This document shows, one piece after another, positions 45,171-56,720 of a DNA stretch of 64,000 nt (position 1 is the first letter of the stretch; every line of letters begins with the position of its first letter). Under the pieces are notes generated by a model. That model was not told where the DNA came from. It saw only the letters and a program-made list of their open reading frames with translations, and made no database searches. Made by a program: the position numbers and the translations under genes. This stretch comes from Lithospermum erythrorhizon (taxonomy: Eukaryota > Streptophyta > Magnoliopsida > Boraginales > Boraginaceae): positions 27,990 to 91,989 of the forward strand of contig JADFUC010002279.1 in the NCBI GenBank assembly GCA_019722365.1, in the 5' to 3' direction.

Positions 45171-46910
45171 AAAGTGTAAAATATATCATTTGTTTTGACC
45201 TATGATCGCTATGTATGTATATAATGTGTGTATCATGCATCGTTATGGTGTGAGAGGCATTTCATTTGCGGTAAAGTTTTATAGAAGATAACTTTTGGAG
45301 TGGGACTCGAGCAAGCCTGTCTTCCAGGCCTGAAGACAATGATATTTAATGATCTAATGTTCCGATATTGGAATAAATTTCGATAATAACTAATGGTGGG
45401 TAATACGATCATTTCTTGAATCGAGAAAGATGCTACGATACGATCACGCTCAAACATGCGGTTGAAGCGACTGTATATCTGTTCTAAGTTTCTCATAGAA
45501 CATGTTAAATGGCGATTTGGTGATGCGATTTCACTGCGAAGCGCACGACCTGTCTGCGCGTTTTCCTGAGCCGGAGATTATAAAGAGTTAACGCTGAGGC
45601 CAGCGGTGTGACATCTTATACAGATAGTAAGTATCCGCGGTTTAAATTACGATGCTGAAGCGATGGTGTTGTTGACCCAGCTCGTCTTCATCACTAAATA
45701 CGCCCAGATATGCGGTGGCTGTGAACACGTATCTTACCATAGCGGCGTTGGCTCTGTCAAATGTCGATTAGAGAAGATGAAGATAAATACAAATGGAGTC
45801 ATAAAGAGCGAATGGAAAGTTGTCCCCACATTCGCCGTGTTGCGACAGGGCTTGAGAACTGCTGCTAGCAAAGAGGATCTACTGATGACGAGAACTGCTC
45901 ATTCTCGCTATGATGGTAAAAAATACTCTTTCCTTGGTGGAGGCCAATGAGTGGTCACGTCGGGTCGCCAGCTTCGGTTGTGCTTTGAAGGTACAGGCTG
46001 CTTCCTTGAAGAAGACCGTTCATGCGGTGTGAAATATTCTTAGACAATCTGGACCGATTATAATCTCCTCATATATATTCTACCTGCAAATCAGCAATAC
46101 ACACTATTTTTATATCGACCAAATGAAATCTGCATTGACACTGGTGGTATTCTTGGCAGTGGCCCAGGCAATCTTGCACGTGTCACTAGAAAAGTGGACA
46201 TCTTTTAATGAAAAACTTAAATATATGTAGCGTCTTGTGAACTTTTAGGATCAATCCCTGGCAAACTGAAAATCTCATTTCCTATGAGTTGACAAAAGTA
46301 ATGTGATCAACCTTTTTCATGAAGACAAATATCGAAGCCAAATAAAACAGTATTTGGCTCGATGCGGTTGCTCAGGTAAGAGCCAGGCCAGTGAGCTGTA
46401 GGCAACTCCCGCAATGGGCTCAGAAAGATGTAACTGCCAGCATGGTACTTGTGTCGCTGTTCGCGTTTAGCCGATTTGTGAAATTGTCTGCATCTGTCTA
46501 AACGGTGGAGTAAATGATATGTACAGTTGAGCTGATGGTACGTCTACAGAGCTGTTAGCAATGGTTAAACATTTCATGAAGCCTCACAATGTGATAGGAG
46601 CAGTTTAAGACATGTTAATGACTTGTGAACTTTCAGCTCTCAGTTGTGAGGTTGGTTGCTCATGGTCAGGAATAAAGTATTCCCGATTTCCTGCGAGTAA
46701 CGAACTAATAAATCTGCGCTTCATTAAATCTCCCGTCTCGTCCAAGCTTTTGCCAATAGTAAGGCATACTAATGATGGAGTACATGCCGGCGTGATAGGC
46801 GGTTGTTACTGTCATCTCCCAAAAGTCCGACACATTAATAACATGACATCTAGCAAAAACAAGAAAAACTGCTTTTGTTCTAGATATTGAAGACAACATG
46901 CGCTGCGACT
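45171..46910 (+). other. Mirror of the copia element 2 LTR and adjacent AT-rich DNA
   Basis: taaaatatatcatttgtttt and gacctatgatc at 45,178-45,207 mirror 15,177-15,140. ctcctcatatatattctacc at 46,068 mirrors 14,058-14,035. No gene is readable. Confidence 0.65.
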
Positions 46911-46919
46911 GAAAATGAG

Positions 46920-47235
46920 CTAATGGCCCGACCCGTCATGCATGTTCCAACGTTCATCATTTCCGATCACGCTGTTTCGTGTCCGATACAGCCCGTATTT
47001 CAAAAAATTCAACAATGCGACTAGTCAGCTTTCGTTAGTTCACAACGGCGTAATGCCTCATGTATTTTGGTAGTGCTGCATAATCTTGAAAAACAAAAAA
47101 TAATCATTTTAAACTGTCAATTTTGTACAATTATAAACTATTAATAAAAACGAAATGTCACCCACTGCCTACGCGCGCCTCCCTGCTTTCACCACCGTCT
47201 TCTCGACTATGAAAAATTGTTAATAACAGACTACA
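46920..47235 (+). repeat. Mirror copy of the right hAT terminal repeat
   Basis: gactagtcagctttcgttag.., aaaaacaaaaaataatcatt, ttataaactattaataaaa and caccaccgtcttctcgacta match the reverse complement of 12,955-12,595. Because the two hAT ends are inverted copies, this block also resembles 900-1,225 read forward. Confidence 0.8.
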
Positions 47236-47409
47236 AGCTGGCAAACAGACTTAAGCTAACAGCGAGAATGGGAAATGCAGCGCGGATCTGATGCGGCATG
47301 GAAAATAAGGTATAATAAAAAGCCTGTCCATATATTAAAATAAATCACACATATCTCAACAAGAAAATGTGCTATGTAAAAAGCAACAAATAGTGACTTC
47401 ATTTTCAAA

Positions 47410-48070
47410 ATCGCTCGTGGAAGGTGAATCCATGCTCAATAGAATCAAACTTCCTCCACCAACATCTCACATTTTGGTTTTTCGACTTTCACATGATAGG
47501 AATTCGCTTATTAAAGCCGGAGACACAATTTAAAACCAAATGTAAGCGCGACAGATTGTTCTTTCTGAAGTGATGAATGGTAATACTCAGTACAAGCTGC
47601 TGGCAAACTTTGGGCACAGATAACCATGACTGCTGGGACTTCCATAGCGAACAATAGATTGAAAATGCGTGTTAAGCCGCAAAGGCTGCCATCTTCGTTG
47701 AAGGAAATGGCCATGTGGCCGCTGGCTTTATTGTGATCATCATCGCAATGTCTTCGCTTTTCATCCCTGCTCAATTTCCCCATCTCTATGGGGACCAATG
47801 ATCTCGTCAGCCGATCGCTCATTGTAAATCTGCGGCATACAAGCGTGTTGTTACGCCATATGTGGCAATGAAAAATAAAAAATAAAATCATGTAAATCAT
47901 ATACATTGGTTAAAGTGAGGCGTGTAGAGAATTGACCCGACTAACTAACGCTACTAGCAATAGAAAGATACTTGAAACCGGAGATATTCTTTCTTGTGCT
48001 GTCTCAAGCCTTTGATCATGCCCATCTCATATAGTGAGCGTAATCTGCTCATGGGTTTTATTGAGTAATA
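47410..48070 (-). pseudogene. Mirror copy of the hAT transposase C-terminus
   Basis: The minus frame 47,511-47,906 begins MIYMILFFIFHCHIWR, then CRRF and LGPIE-like text, RDEKRR and SFNEDGS..LTRIF, following 11,719-12,039 (YFLFLFHCHI, CCRF, DEEISRERMK, SMKMGTFEDLTSI) position by position with many substitutions. The DNA at 47,430-47,470 also mirrors 12,205-12,270. It is the only protein-level match readable in the right arm. Confidence 0.8.
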
Positions 48071-49130
48071 ATAGGCACTTTTCTACCGTCGTCGTCACGA
48101 TCTTCTCTTAAGCTGGCATGCACTCGGTGCTCCTCGCGCAGCCGTGACTGAAGACACGATAAGCTCGGTGATGAGCAAGCGTCAACCCGAAACACGAAAT
48201 TGCTGGCCTGTTATGATTCGCCAATAATGTTTTATTCTTGGCGCATCAGGCCTCGATGAGCCATTCCCTTCACATCACTGGCTGCTGCTTTTCAAGCAGG
48301 TGAGGATGAGCGCATGGTGTCCCCGACAGATGAGGCTGCCGATGTCTTGCGATGCGTGCTCGGTATTGCAACGGCGATAACTGCCGTCAAATAAACATGC
48401 TCAACTGGCCCGCGCTGCGACATGGCGAAGGACTGGTGCAAAGTAATCAAGGCTTTCTTCAGATAAATGTCGGCTCTCACCTGCTTTCCGTAATGGAGAT
48501 TCGTAACTATAACGCCGACATTGGGCCTGTTTATGACAAATGCGGCTTTATTCTTTAGAATTTTCTTCATCGAACTGGGCGCCAGCGGCTGGCTGGCTGC
48601 GTTTTGCCTGATTTCTTACTGGGCCAGGCAGAAGCCTCGACTGTTCTTGCGTCCCGGTGATCTCGGCGAGCCAAATGATGTCATGACTGGGTGAAAAACT
48701 GGGCGGCCCACTGCTTTAGGCGACTGCCTGCAAGCCACTAAGTCGAACTCTGTTCTCCCAAACTAAATCTTCGACTTCTTGCATTCCAAGCTGATGACTA
48801 AGATTGTTTCTTACAAGCGTAATCCTATACTCGTCTTTTGCTTTGTGGGAGAACAAATGGCAACTGCGCTGCTGGATTCTGAGACTATTTCAATGAATCG
48901 GAAACAACTGCTGGTGATGGCACAACACCAAAATAAGCCTGCGATTTAAGCCGGTCCCGGTCTTAAGCACCATGCGGAGGCGTTGCGCGATGAAGCGATG
49001 ATCGAGAATTACGGCGAGCCGTTCTTTAAGCCCGCCAGCCGGTAAGTTCCAGCCGACTGCAACACCTCTTCGTATCGCGGCAAGTCAGAGCATTGATAAA
49101 GCTGTTGGCACCGACCGGTGAACGCAATAA
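48071..49130 (-). other. Mirror of the hAT transposase body and Sirevirus junction, unreadable
   Basis: By spacing this corresponds to about 10,000-11,500, including the DUF659 region and most of the Sirevirus 3' LTR. I see no confirmable motif. Open frames at 48,292-48,570 are unmatched. Confidence 0.4.
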
Positions 49131-49320
49131 CTGAAAATTTATAGCTCGCATTCACCTGCTTTATGCTTCAATACAATAGCGAGGCTACATAACTTTTTAC
49201 TGTATCTTAAATGCGCAAATGAGCCTGAATGTGAGGAATGCGGCGTTATAGCAATGTTGTATGCGAAAACTTCCATCTTGTACATGATAATGAATCTTTC
49301 GCTACGAATAACTGGAGTCG
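49131..49320 (-). repeat. Mirror copy of the Sirevirus 3' LTR (start)
   Basis: gctttatgcttcaatacaat, then gcgttatagcaatgttgtat and aaaacttccatcttgtacat, are reverse complements of LTR blocks at about 9,930-9,760. The same words recur at 54,720-54,880, reproducing the two-LTR arrangement of the left arm. Confidence 0.82.
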
Positions 49321-52300
49321 ACTACTGACTGACCTTTTTAGGCGTTAACATCATACTGACAAAACCGCGTCGGCGTTGAAGTATTGCCAAATAAAGTAAA
49401 CTATCATGATACTGCGGCGTATTCGCTAATCGAGGCAATGCGGCTGCGACAACTGGCTGGCTGGACGACGGCCAGGCTGAAGACTGTCCATATAAACAAA
49501 ACTTAAGCCCGCATCGCGACACGCAGCGTATCAGGCTCAGCATAACAGAAGGCAATAAACAACTCACCGCTAGGACTCTCCATGCCTATTTGTCCCAAGC
49601 GAGACACTAGTTAACTTACGGGCGACGTAGAGGCTGAGAATGGTCATCGACACGACGCGTGCCTGCAGCTTGGCTGCGTTCAAATCTCTTCCTTCAATAA
49701 TTGCACCGGGCCACCGCTCGATGAAGTGGTGGCCTTCGTCTGGTCCCGAGAACACGCCAAACACATGAAGTTCGCTCGTCGTCTGGCGATGGCAATGCGG
49801 CCTCACGCAGCGGATATCGTTGATAACGCTTCCAGCTCGCGGGTGGCCAGATGGGATTGGCTTTCTACGGCATGTAGTGGCATGTTGGTGATTTGACCCG
49901 GCGCGCTCAAGCGACCTGAGGCTTTCGCAACTGGGAGCCCGCTGGTGAAGTCAATGGCAACTCTAACATGCGCGACACAGCGCCAGCGGAAGATGACCCA
50001 CTAAAACCGTGTCGACGCCGGCGATGGCGCTGTGCCGGTCTCGAAATCCTGCCGATGCGCCTGTTTCAAAGTGATGGGCCCCCGCTCGGCGGTGAAAGGC
50101 TACGCTGTGATGATGAGGCTGGCTGGCTCATCAATGTCTTCGGTATGTTACATATGAGCTGCAGACAACTAGAATAATTGAGAGGCTGACTCCTCGTAAT
50201 AACGTGACTAAACCTCTCAGAATTCCCATGATGTTGAGCTAACTCGTCATTGGCTGTACTCTTCAAATGCACTACTCGTGCTGCCAGTAGGTATTAGTCA
50301 GTGAGGGCTGTCGACTCATTCTTCAGGAATTCTTCGATTCCCATTACGGACACATTTCATTTATCGGGATTTACTTCCTCCTCCGACATCTTCTTCATCG
50401 GTCTGCTGTTGACTAACATTCGGCGACCGATCATCGGCAGTGTTGCGGCGGTTCCTTGACAGCGATCTCTTCGACCTCTTTTCAACCAGTTGCATCGGCA
50501 TAACGCATTAGCACCGGCAGCATTTCTTGCCCACGGCTCTTGTTTTCTTTCTTTGACTTGTTTAACAAAGGCGGCGCACAACCCGTTCCTAACTCTTAAT
50601 TTCTTTATTTCCGGAAAGAAGAGCTGCGACTGTCTTCGTCAAAATTAGTACCACCTTGACATCGGAAACCTCTTCGGTAAACCGTATGGCGCAACTCTTG
50701 ACGCTGAACGCCTCGGCGTGGTGGCACAGCAGTCATGCAGGCCGGTGGTGTCGTTAATGGTTTTGACGCTGAATTCTTTTCATTGTTTCCAAGCTTGTGA
50801 TAACTTGTCCCACTACGCATCTGACATCCTCGCCCAACATGATAAATGCCGCATCGTCGTCTCGCAGCGAGACCCGCGATCTTCGGCGTCGTCTTTCAAT
50901 TGCATTAACGCCAGATAATTACGCTACTGTCGACCAGCGACGACAAACGACACCGTCGACAGTTTACGACATGCGCTCGAAGAATCGGAATATCTCGGGC
51001 TCCTCGACTCCTGCGTGCTCGTTAATTTCGGCGTAGACTGCCGCCTGCCGTAAATCGTGCCCCGTGTGAATGGATTTGGTAAAATTATCCTTCCCGCTGC
51101 GACAATGTTCCATGAATATTATTGTGTGCAGTCCTTCGGCTGACTGTCAACAACGATCGCCGAAGGCGACAGACATGACAGCACTGCGGGCCCAACTAGA
51201 AGACTAGGACACGGTATCACGACACCGACGCTGCTTACACAACCTCTGTCCATGTTTCTCTGCGGGTTACGCTGCCCGCTGTTAACGGCGCTTCCGAAGT
51301 ATGTTCAGGCACCTCGGCATCTTCGCCGTACTGGCATTGAAGACCTTTTTTTGTGTCAGACTGACAGATCGGGCTGGGTTTATGGTGAAGTGACTGGAAT
51401 GGAAGGACTGTCATTGAAAGAGGTGTTTATATTGCAGTATTTAAATGGAAATGTGAAGACTGAACACAAAGATCTGCCGTGACAAGCAGCCCAGCCAGCC
51501 ATCGTAATGCGTCATCAGCGACTAAAACGGTTAACTGCACATCTGCCAACGGCAACCTGGTATTCTACCGCTGTTGCGACAGCTTGACCCTTACCTGCTA
51601 ACTCTTTCTTTAATACAACACAATCAGAAGACGATCAGACCAAACTTAATTGCATCGGCGACGCCGCGCAGACATTTATACTGCGTCGACGGCGACTCGC
51701 CTTGTCTTCACGGTCTCGTATAATTGCACGATATCAATATTTGAGCCGGCCGCTGGCAGTATATTGATGGCGCTCATATCGTGATACAGATCATGGCATT
51801 TTGACACGTATACTCACCGAGCATTGCCGTCCGTAAAAGTGGCTGCGGCTGCACACCTGCCCTGTTCCGACTTTCCGGCCAGACGGGCTGCGGGGACCTG
51901 CCAAGCCGAGACATCACCTGACTTCCGCCCAATGCACATCCGCGATATCTACGCCAATGAGCGTTAATCTCAAAGGCATAAACTATCCATATTACCATTA
52001 CACTGTTGATGTTCTTTGGCGGACTAAGCGACTTCTTTGAGACACACAACAACTGCCGGTGAAATGTTAGAATGTTTTGCTATGAGCCACTATCTGCGCT
52101 GTCTGACTGAGCTTCCATCGGTATCTTGTTTCGCATGGATGCGACTATCTCTCTGACTTATTTTAGTCCCATTTTTCTGGGCTCTTGGCATATTTCGTTT
52201 GTCAAGATGCCATCGTCTGCTGACTTGAAGTCAAATAATTCAACTGCAAATGCTGCATTCAGCTCGATTCATTGTTGAGCTGAACAGTACGCTGGTGTTC

Positions 52301-54655
52301 AGGACATTCATCGTCAGCAGACTGACCGCAGCCTCAAGCATTCTTTCATGCTTGATAAGCGAGATTATCGTCCCCTGCATCTTTAAGTCAGTGATACTAC
52401 CATTACGGCTGGAGAACTTGCTGGTTTCTGGAATAGGTACATCGGACAGTCGATGACGAAAATCCCACCGGCTGTTCATGGAGCACTGCTAACTGACTTG
52501 CATTTGGAAACAGCATTTCTGTTAAACTTCGTAATGCGGTAGGAAAGTATACAATAGCGGCACAGCAGTGTTTCCTCGAGTCACCTTCAGCTGTGACGCC
52601 AATGCTTACTACGGTCGCGCATTATTTATTTTAATCCGGCCTGACTCCCTATCTGTCCTTTGATCTTTAACGCAGTTCAGCATGTTGCGTTGAAGGCCAT
52701 GGCATTTAATCAATGTTCATCTTTGGCTTTCTGTGTTATGTCTGGTATTTTCGCCAGATATTTGGTCGGTGGCGGCATTATGAGCCGACAATCACTTTGT
52801 TTCATTAGCTTCGTGGATTTCGACTTCGTATTTGATGATGTACAAAGCGGCAGTCGCTCTTTAGTTCTTGCGTCGCTGGCTGATCGATGGACTCCACTAG
52901 CTGTTTGAGTTCTTTGTTAGCTTCAATCGGCGTTTGAGCACTGAAATTCATCTTGTTTTAGTTTACTGCGCGGCTCGATACTGCAGAAATGCAACACAAT
53001 TGCAAAAGCATAATATTGGCTGCGATGGCTTTCCCCGCTCCTTTCGCCAGACTGTGTTGTTGTGCGGTTCCATGGTAATGGCAACGATGATGACTAAAAT
53101 TTTAAATGAATGGAAGCGTGACCCGTGCCTCTGGTCTCGTTCGTGCTTCCTGCCACTACATCATTTGCGGTGAAGGCGAAAGTCTTCGCTTTCGCCGCAA
53201 ACTCAATGGTAGCATTCTCAAACTTTCATGGTGCATCGTTACGACTTTACGACGTTGCTACCGTTACAGCGGCAAATAAATGGTTTTAACCAGCGACCGG
53301 GTATCGCAATCCGCAACTGAAATCATCCACACATATCGTCTCTGCTACTCTCGGCACTGTTGTCAAATCGTGTGCGGTAATGCGAGCACGGTTGACCACC
53401 GTATGATGACTAGGCGGCACGGTGTTTTATTGTTGTCACAACATTCGATCTTACCAGTAAGGCCGACAGCCAACAATCCTGTTGAATGTTCTGCTGGTGC
53501 TGTCGGCCGTTGTGCTATGTGGCATTCTCGTCGTGGCCGGCGGAGATATGCCTGCTGATTCGGTGACCCCAAATTGCGGTGATTTCACGATGGGTAACGG
53601 CATCCTACATGCTAACAAGGCCTGCGGTCAAATGCTGACAAGTAGAACTTGCTCCGATCCAAGTGAGCACGGCCCAGCTCACTGCTCGTCACCCGAGGTA
53701 CGCAATCATTTCAAACAAATACTGTGAATTATGCCTCTTACGATCATGTGATCGGTATCAAGCGACTTATTCCTGTTGATAAGGCGTGTGAAACTGTTTA
53801 ACGGCTGTTCTTTCATTTGTTGGTGCTGCTCGCTCAATCCATATAATTTAGCGATGAAACAATGCGACTTTGCTGCTGTGACACTGCGGTACGGCTGGCT
53901 TTGACGGTAAATCTTTGGGCAATGTTCGGAGGGGTACTCGCTTCATAATTTCCGTCATGGGTTGCCTATAGATTGCCATAATCTGGGTTTGTTGACCGTG
54001 CCCATAATTTCGTCTTCCGTGCAGTTTCAGTAGTTAATGGCTGTCATACCTTGAGGTTTCTCGTATGCGATGCTATCGTCGCGTTGCGTACACATTCAAC
54101 CAAGCATTTAGACCGACGCGTGAAAAATGGCGTTCGCCTTATCATTTACGAGATGCTGTCCATGTTTGATAAATCTTGATGATACTGGATTGATTGGGCG
54201 ATCCATCAACTGCGTGCGACCTCAGAACTACTGGGAAGAGCCGATAAATCTGCCTTTCATTAGTATAGTTGACTCGATAGAAAGAAGCAGTGATAAATGG
54301 ATGACCTCTTACGAAGCCTAAAGTATATGTAACATTACAGCGTCACTGGAGTCTTGCATTCCAGTATGTATTCTGCAGAGACAATGTTCGGAACCTTGTC
54401 GATGACTCGATGACCAGGCTAAATGCAAAATGCTTACCCACCGGACCGATCTTCACTATCACCTGCGTTTGGGAGGCGGTATGACATTCTATGATCAGAG
54501 TGGCAGTGCTTACTCGAGTATGCTCCCCGTTACTAAGCCTGTGCGATCGAGAAATGTATAGGCTCCTGCAATATCTTCATTGCTGACTAATCACGAGCAG
54601 AAAACTGTGATCTTTAAATGAACAAAGCTGTTGCAGCAGTGATCACTGACAAGGG
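49321..54655 (-). pseudogene. Mirror copy of the Sirevirus internal region, unreadable
   Basis: It lies between two LTR copies, so it must correspond to 3,047-9,693, but it spans 5.3 kb instead of 6.6 kb. No integrase, reverse transcriptase or envelope-like motif can be read on either strand, although the left copy is clear. Open frames here (up to about 90 codons) are chance frames. Confidence 0.55.
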
Positions 54656-54900
54656 ATTTATAATAATACTTGTACAAAACTACATTTAAACTCTCGCCCG
54701 CAACTGTCTTGATAACAGGCTCTGCCTTTTGGCATTGCTCTTAAATGCGCAGAGAAATAACCATAGCTGAATGTGGAGGCTGCAGCGTTATAGCAAATAT
54801 TGATGTAAGCAAAACTTCCATGTAATAAATGAATCGCACCATGCTTGCAGTAATAAATGCTTCGACCGATATACTTTATTTGACACAGGCGTGTGCTTGT
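54656..54900 (-). repeat. Mirror copy of the Sirevirus 5' LTR (start)
   Basis: gcgttatagcaaatattgat, aaaacttccatgtaataaat, and gcttcgaccgatatacttta are reverse complements of 2,500-2,400. The LTR end adjoins sequence that mirrors the hAT 5' region. Confidence 0.82.
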
Positions 54901-55689
54901 TCTGCAATCGTGCCCTGCGTCACCAGTGGTAGCCTCTAGGATCACCGGGCCTCTGTGCCAGGCACTGTCCGGCGTGGCGTCTGTGGAAACAAACCGCCCC
55001 GTCTCGGCCGGGCAGTGGTGACACAGCATGACCAACATGCGCTAACACTAGGAATCTGACTTGCCCAATGTCTCAACCACAAAACTTGGGAGCTGAAGTT
55101 CCTCTGTGCTCTGTTTCTCTGAATGTGCATGGTGTGGGATTCAGCCGGTTCCGGCTAAGTGACCCGTGCAGACTGCTGCAGCACGAAATTCATCTTGTCA
55201 GCCGCAATGTTGTACATTTAAAAAAGAAACAAAACGCGTAAGTTCCTGTAGTTCGGCTTCCAGCTCCAAGTTGGAGTAAACCGCGCGACTGTAATGATCG
55301 ACTCGACTTCAAGACAATGCAAAGCAATGAAAAATATCAAAATGACACAAAGAAAATAGAAAGTTTAACCGACCGCACAGCTGTGATGCAGCATACTAAC
55401 TTCAGATTATTTGAATCAAATAATTGGAATCGACAAGCATTAAGAAGCGGAACAATAATTTGGTAGCAAAAGCTGGTCGACAGATATTGAAATAACTCAT
55501 TGTTTAGGAGCCATTAAAGGCTCGAGCGAACGCTGCAACGTGAAGATGACCCCAGAGCATCCGTCAGCATCTGCGGCGTCAGCTTTAGGGCGATCCCGTA
55601 TCCGAGGCGATCACGTACGGCACTGTACCATTCGATGCTTCAGGTGGTACTTGCTATGTGTTTTAGCTGCGCTCCGTAACGTCGAAATT

Positions 55690-56010
55690 CCCTAAGATAA
55701 TCACTACTTCATTTTAGTAGAATGATCGCTGGTACATCAGAAATATTCGACATAAATAGCATAATTGAAAATAGTCGGGCGTCTGTGTAGGCGCAGTGAA
55801 GAAATTTATAGTAACTTATTTTGTGTATTTATAAAGAAAAAATTGACATTCAAATATTATTTTGTTTTTGTAATGCTAAACACCCCTTATGGCACATGAA
55901 GAGCATGCCTCAAGACTGTGACTTAAGACCCGGCGAAAATGACCAGAGATGAATATTTGAAGCATGTGTGACTCAAACAGAATCTGAAACATGTGTGTCG
56001 AAGCTGAGTA
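55690..56010 (-). repeat. Mirror copy of the left hAT terminal repeat
   Basis: tttataaagaaaaaattgac, ttttgtttttgtaatgctaa, then gaccagagatgaa and tctgaaacatgtgtgtcgaa, match the reverse complement of 1,190-900. The copies of the tgaaacatgtgtg motif retained here match the right-end version at 12,875 better than the left-end one. Confidence 0.75.
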
Positions 56011-56039
56011 TTTAGGCTGTATGGTAGCAGGCCTGCCAA

Positions 56040-56720
56040 AACCCGAACCGAGGCCAATATTGAACCAACAGGCTATTGTTTTGAGCCAGGTATTGGTAAT
56101 GGAGATATTATCCATTGTTATTTACAGGTGGGGTGTTGAAATATTCTCCATTTATTGTTTAACTCGGTGCTCATGTGAAAAAATGTTGAACACTATTACC
56201 ATGTGTGTTGTTCAATTAGTGGCTCAGGCTCAATACAGTGCTAGTTTTAGTGAGTGTGTGAAAGTATGGAAGATGCCCACTTTGTGTTTTAGTGAGTTAA
56301 TGTGTGTATTGAGTGCTATTACCCACGACCGTTCTGTGGAGTTATTAGCTGTGAAAAATATATTATCCGACTGGCAGTGTTCAGTAGGGCCAAGTGATGT
56401 GAAAAATATTAAATATATATTACCCATTATTGACACGAGCAAGGTTATCAGTATTAATATATTAAGCTATGTATTACCCGATACGGTACAAGCGGGTGTG
56501 TATTGAAAGTATATTATCCGACTGATGTATTCTCGGCCCTCGACTCAATGAAAAAAATATTGGCCTATATTACCCATTGTTAGTGAGTTAATGATGCTGT
56601 GGTATTACTCGTCCATTGTTTGTGGAGTTGTGTGTGGAAAAAATATTGATATATATTACTCATTGTGTTTAGGTTGACTAACATTAATATATGTTGCAAG
56701 GCACATTTACATGGAATTAC
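56040..56720 (-). repeat. Mirror copy of the AT-rich tandem repeat
   Basis: Units gtgaaaaatatt..tatattacccatt..gttatcagtattaat are reverse complements of the 110-860 array, with about 55-bp spacing. A 171-codon open frame (55,991-56,506) runs through it only because the repeat lacks stops in that frame. The array marks where the left arm leaves the window. Confidence 0.85.

Larger units (their letters stand above)
32201..56650 (-). repeat. Right arm of the giant inverted repeat, degraded and compressed
   Basis: This is the reverse complement of 1-32,200, element for element, but shorter. The left/right distance ratio is about 0.89 for the first 2 kb from the centre and 0.71-0.79 in every later block I measured. 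Short islands match well (for example 36,730-36,900 against 26,420-26,600), separated by stretches with no readable domain. Longer open frames here, such as 37,162-37,737 and 38,841-39,401, match no family and lie where scrambled gypsy sequence is expected. The even shortening and one-sided decay suggest a low-quality complement-strand read rather than an aged duplicate. That cause is inferred. Confidence 0.88.

Noticed and set aside
55991..56506. 171-codon plus-strand ORF
   Set aside because: It runs through the mirrored hAT end and the AT-rich tandem repeat. The repeat happens to lack stops in one frame.
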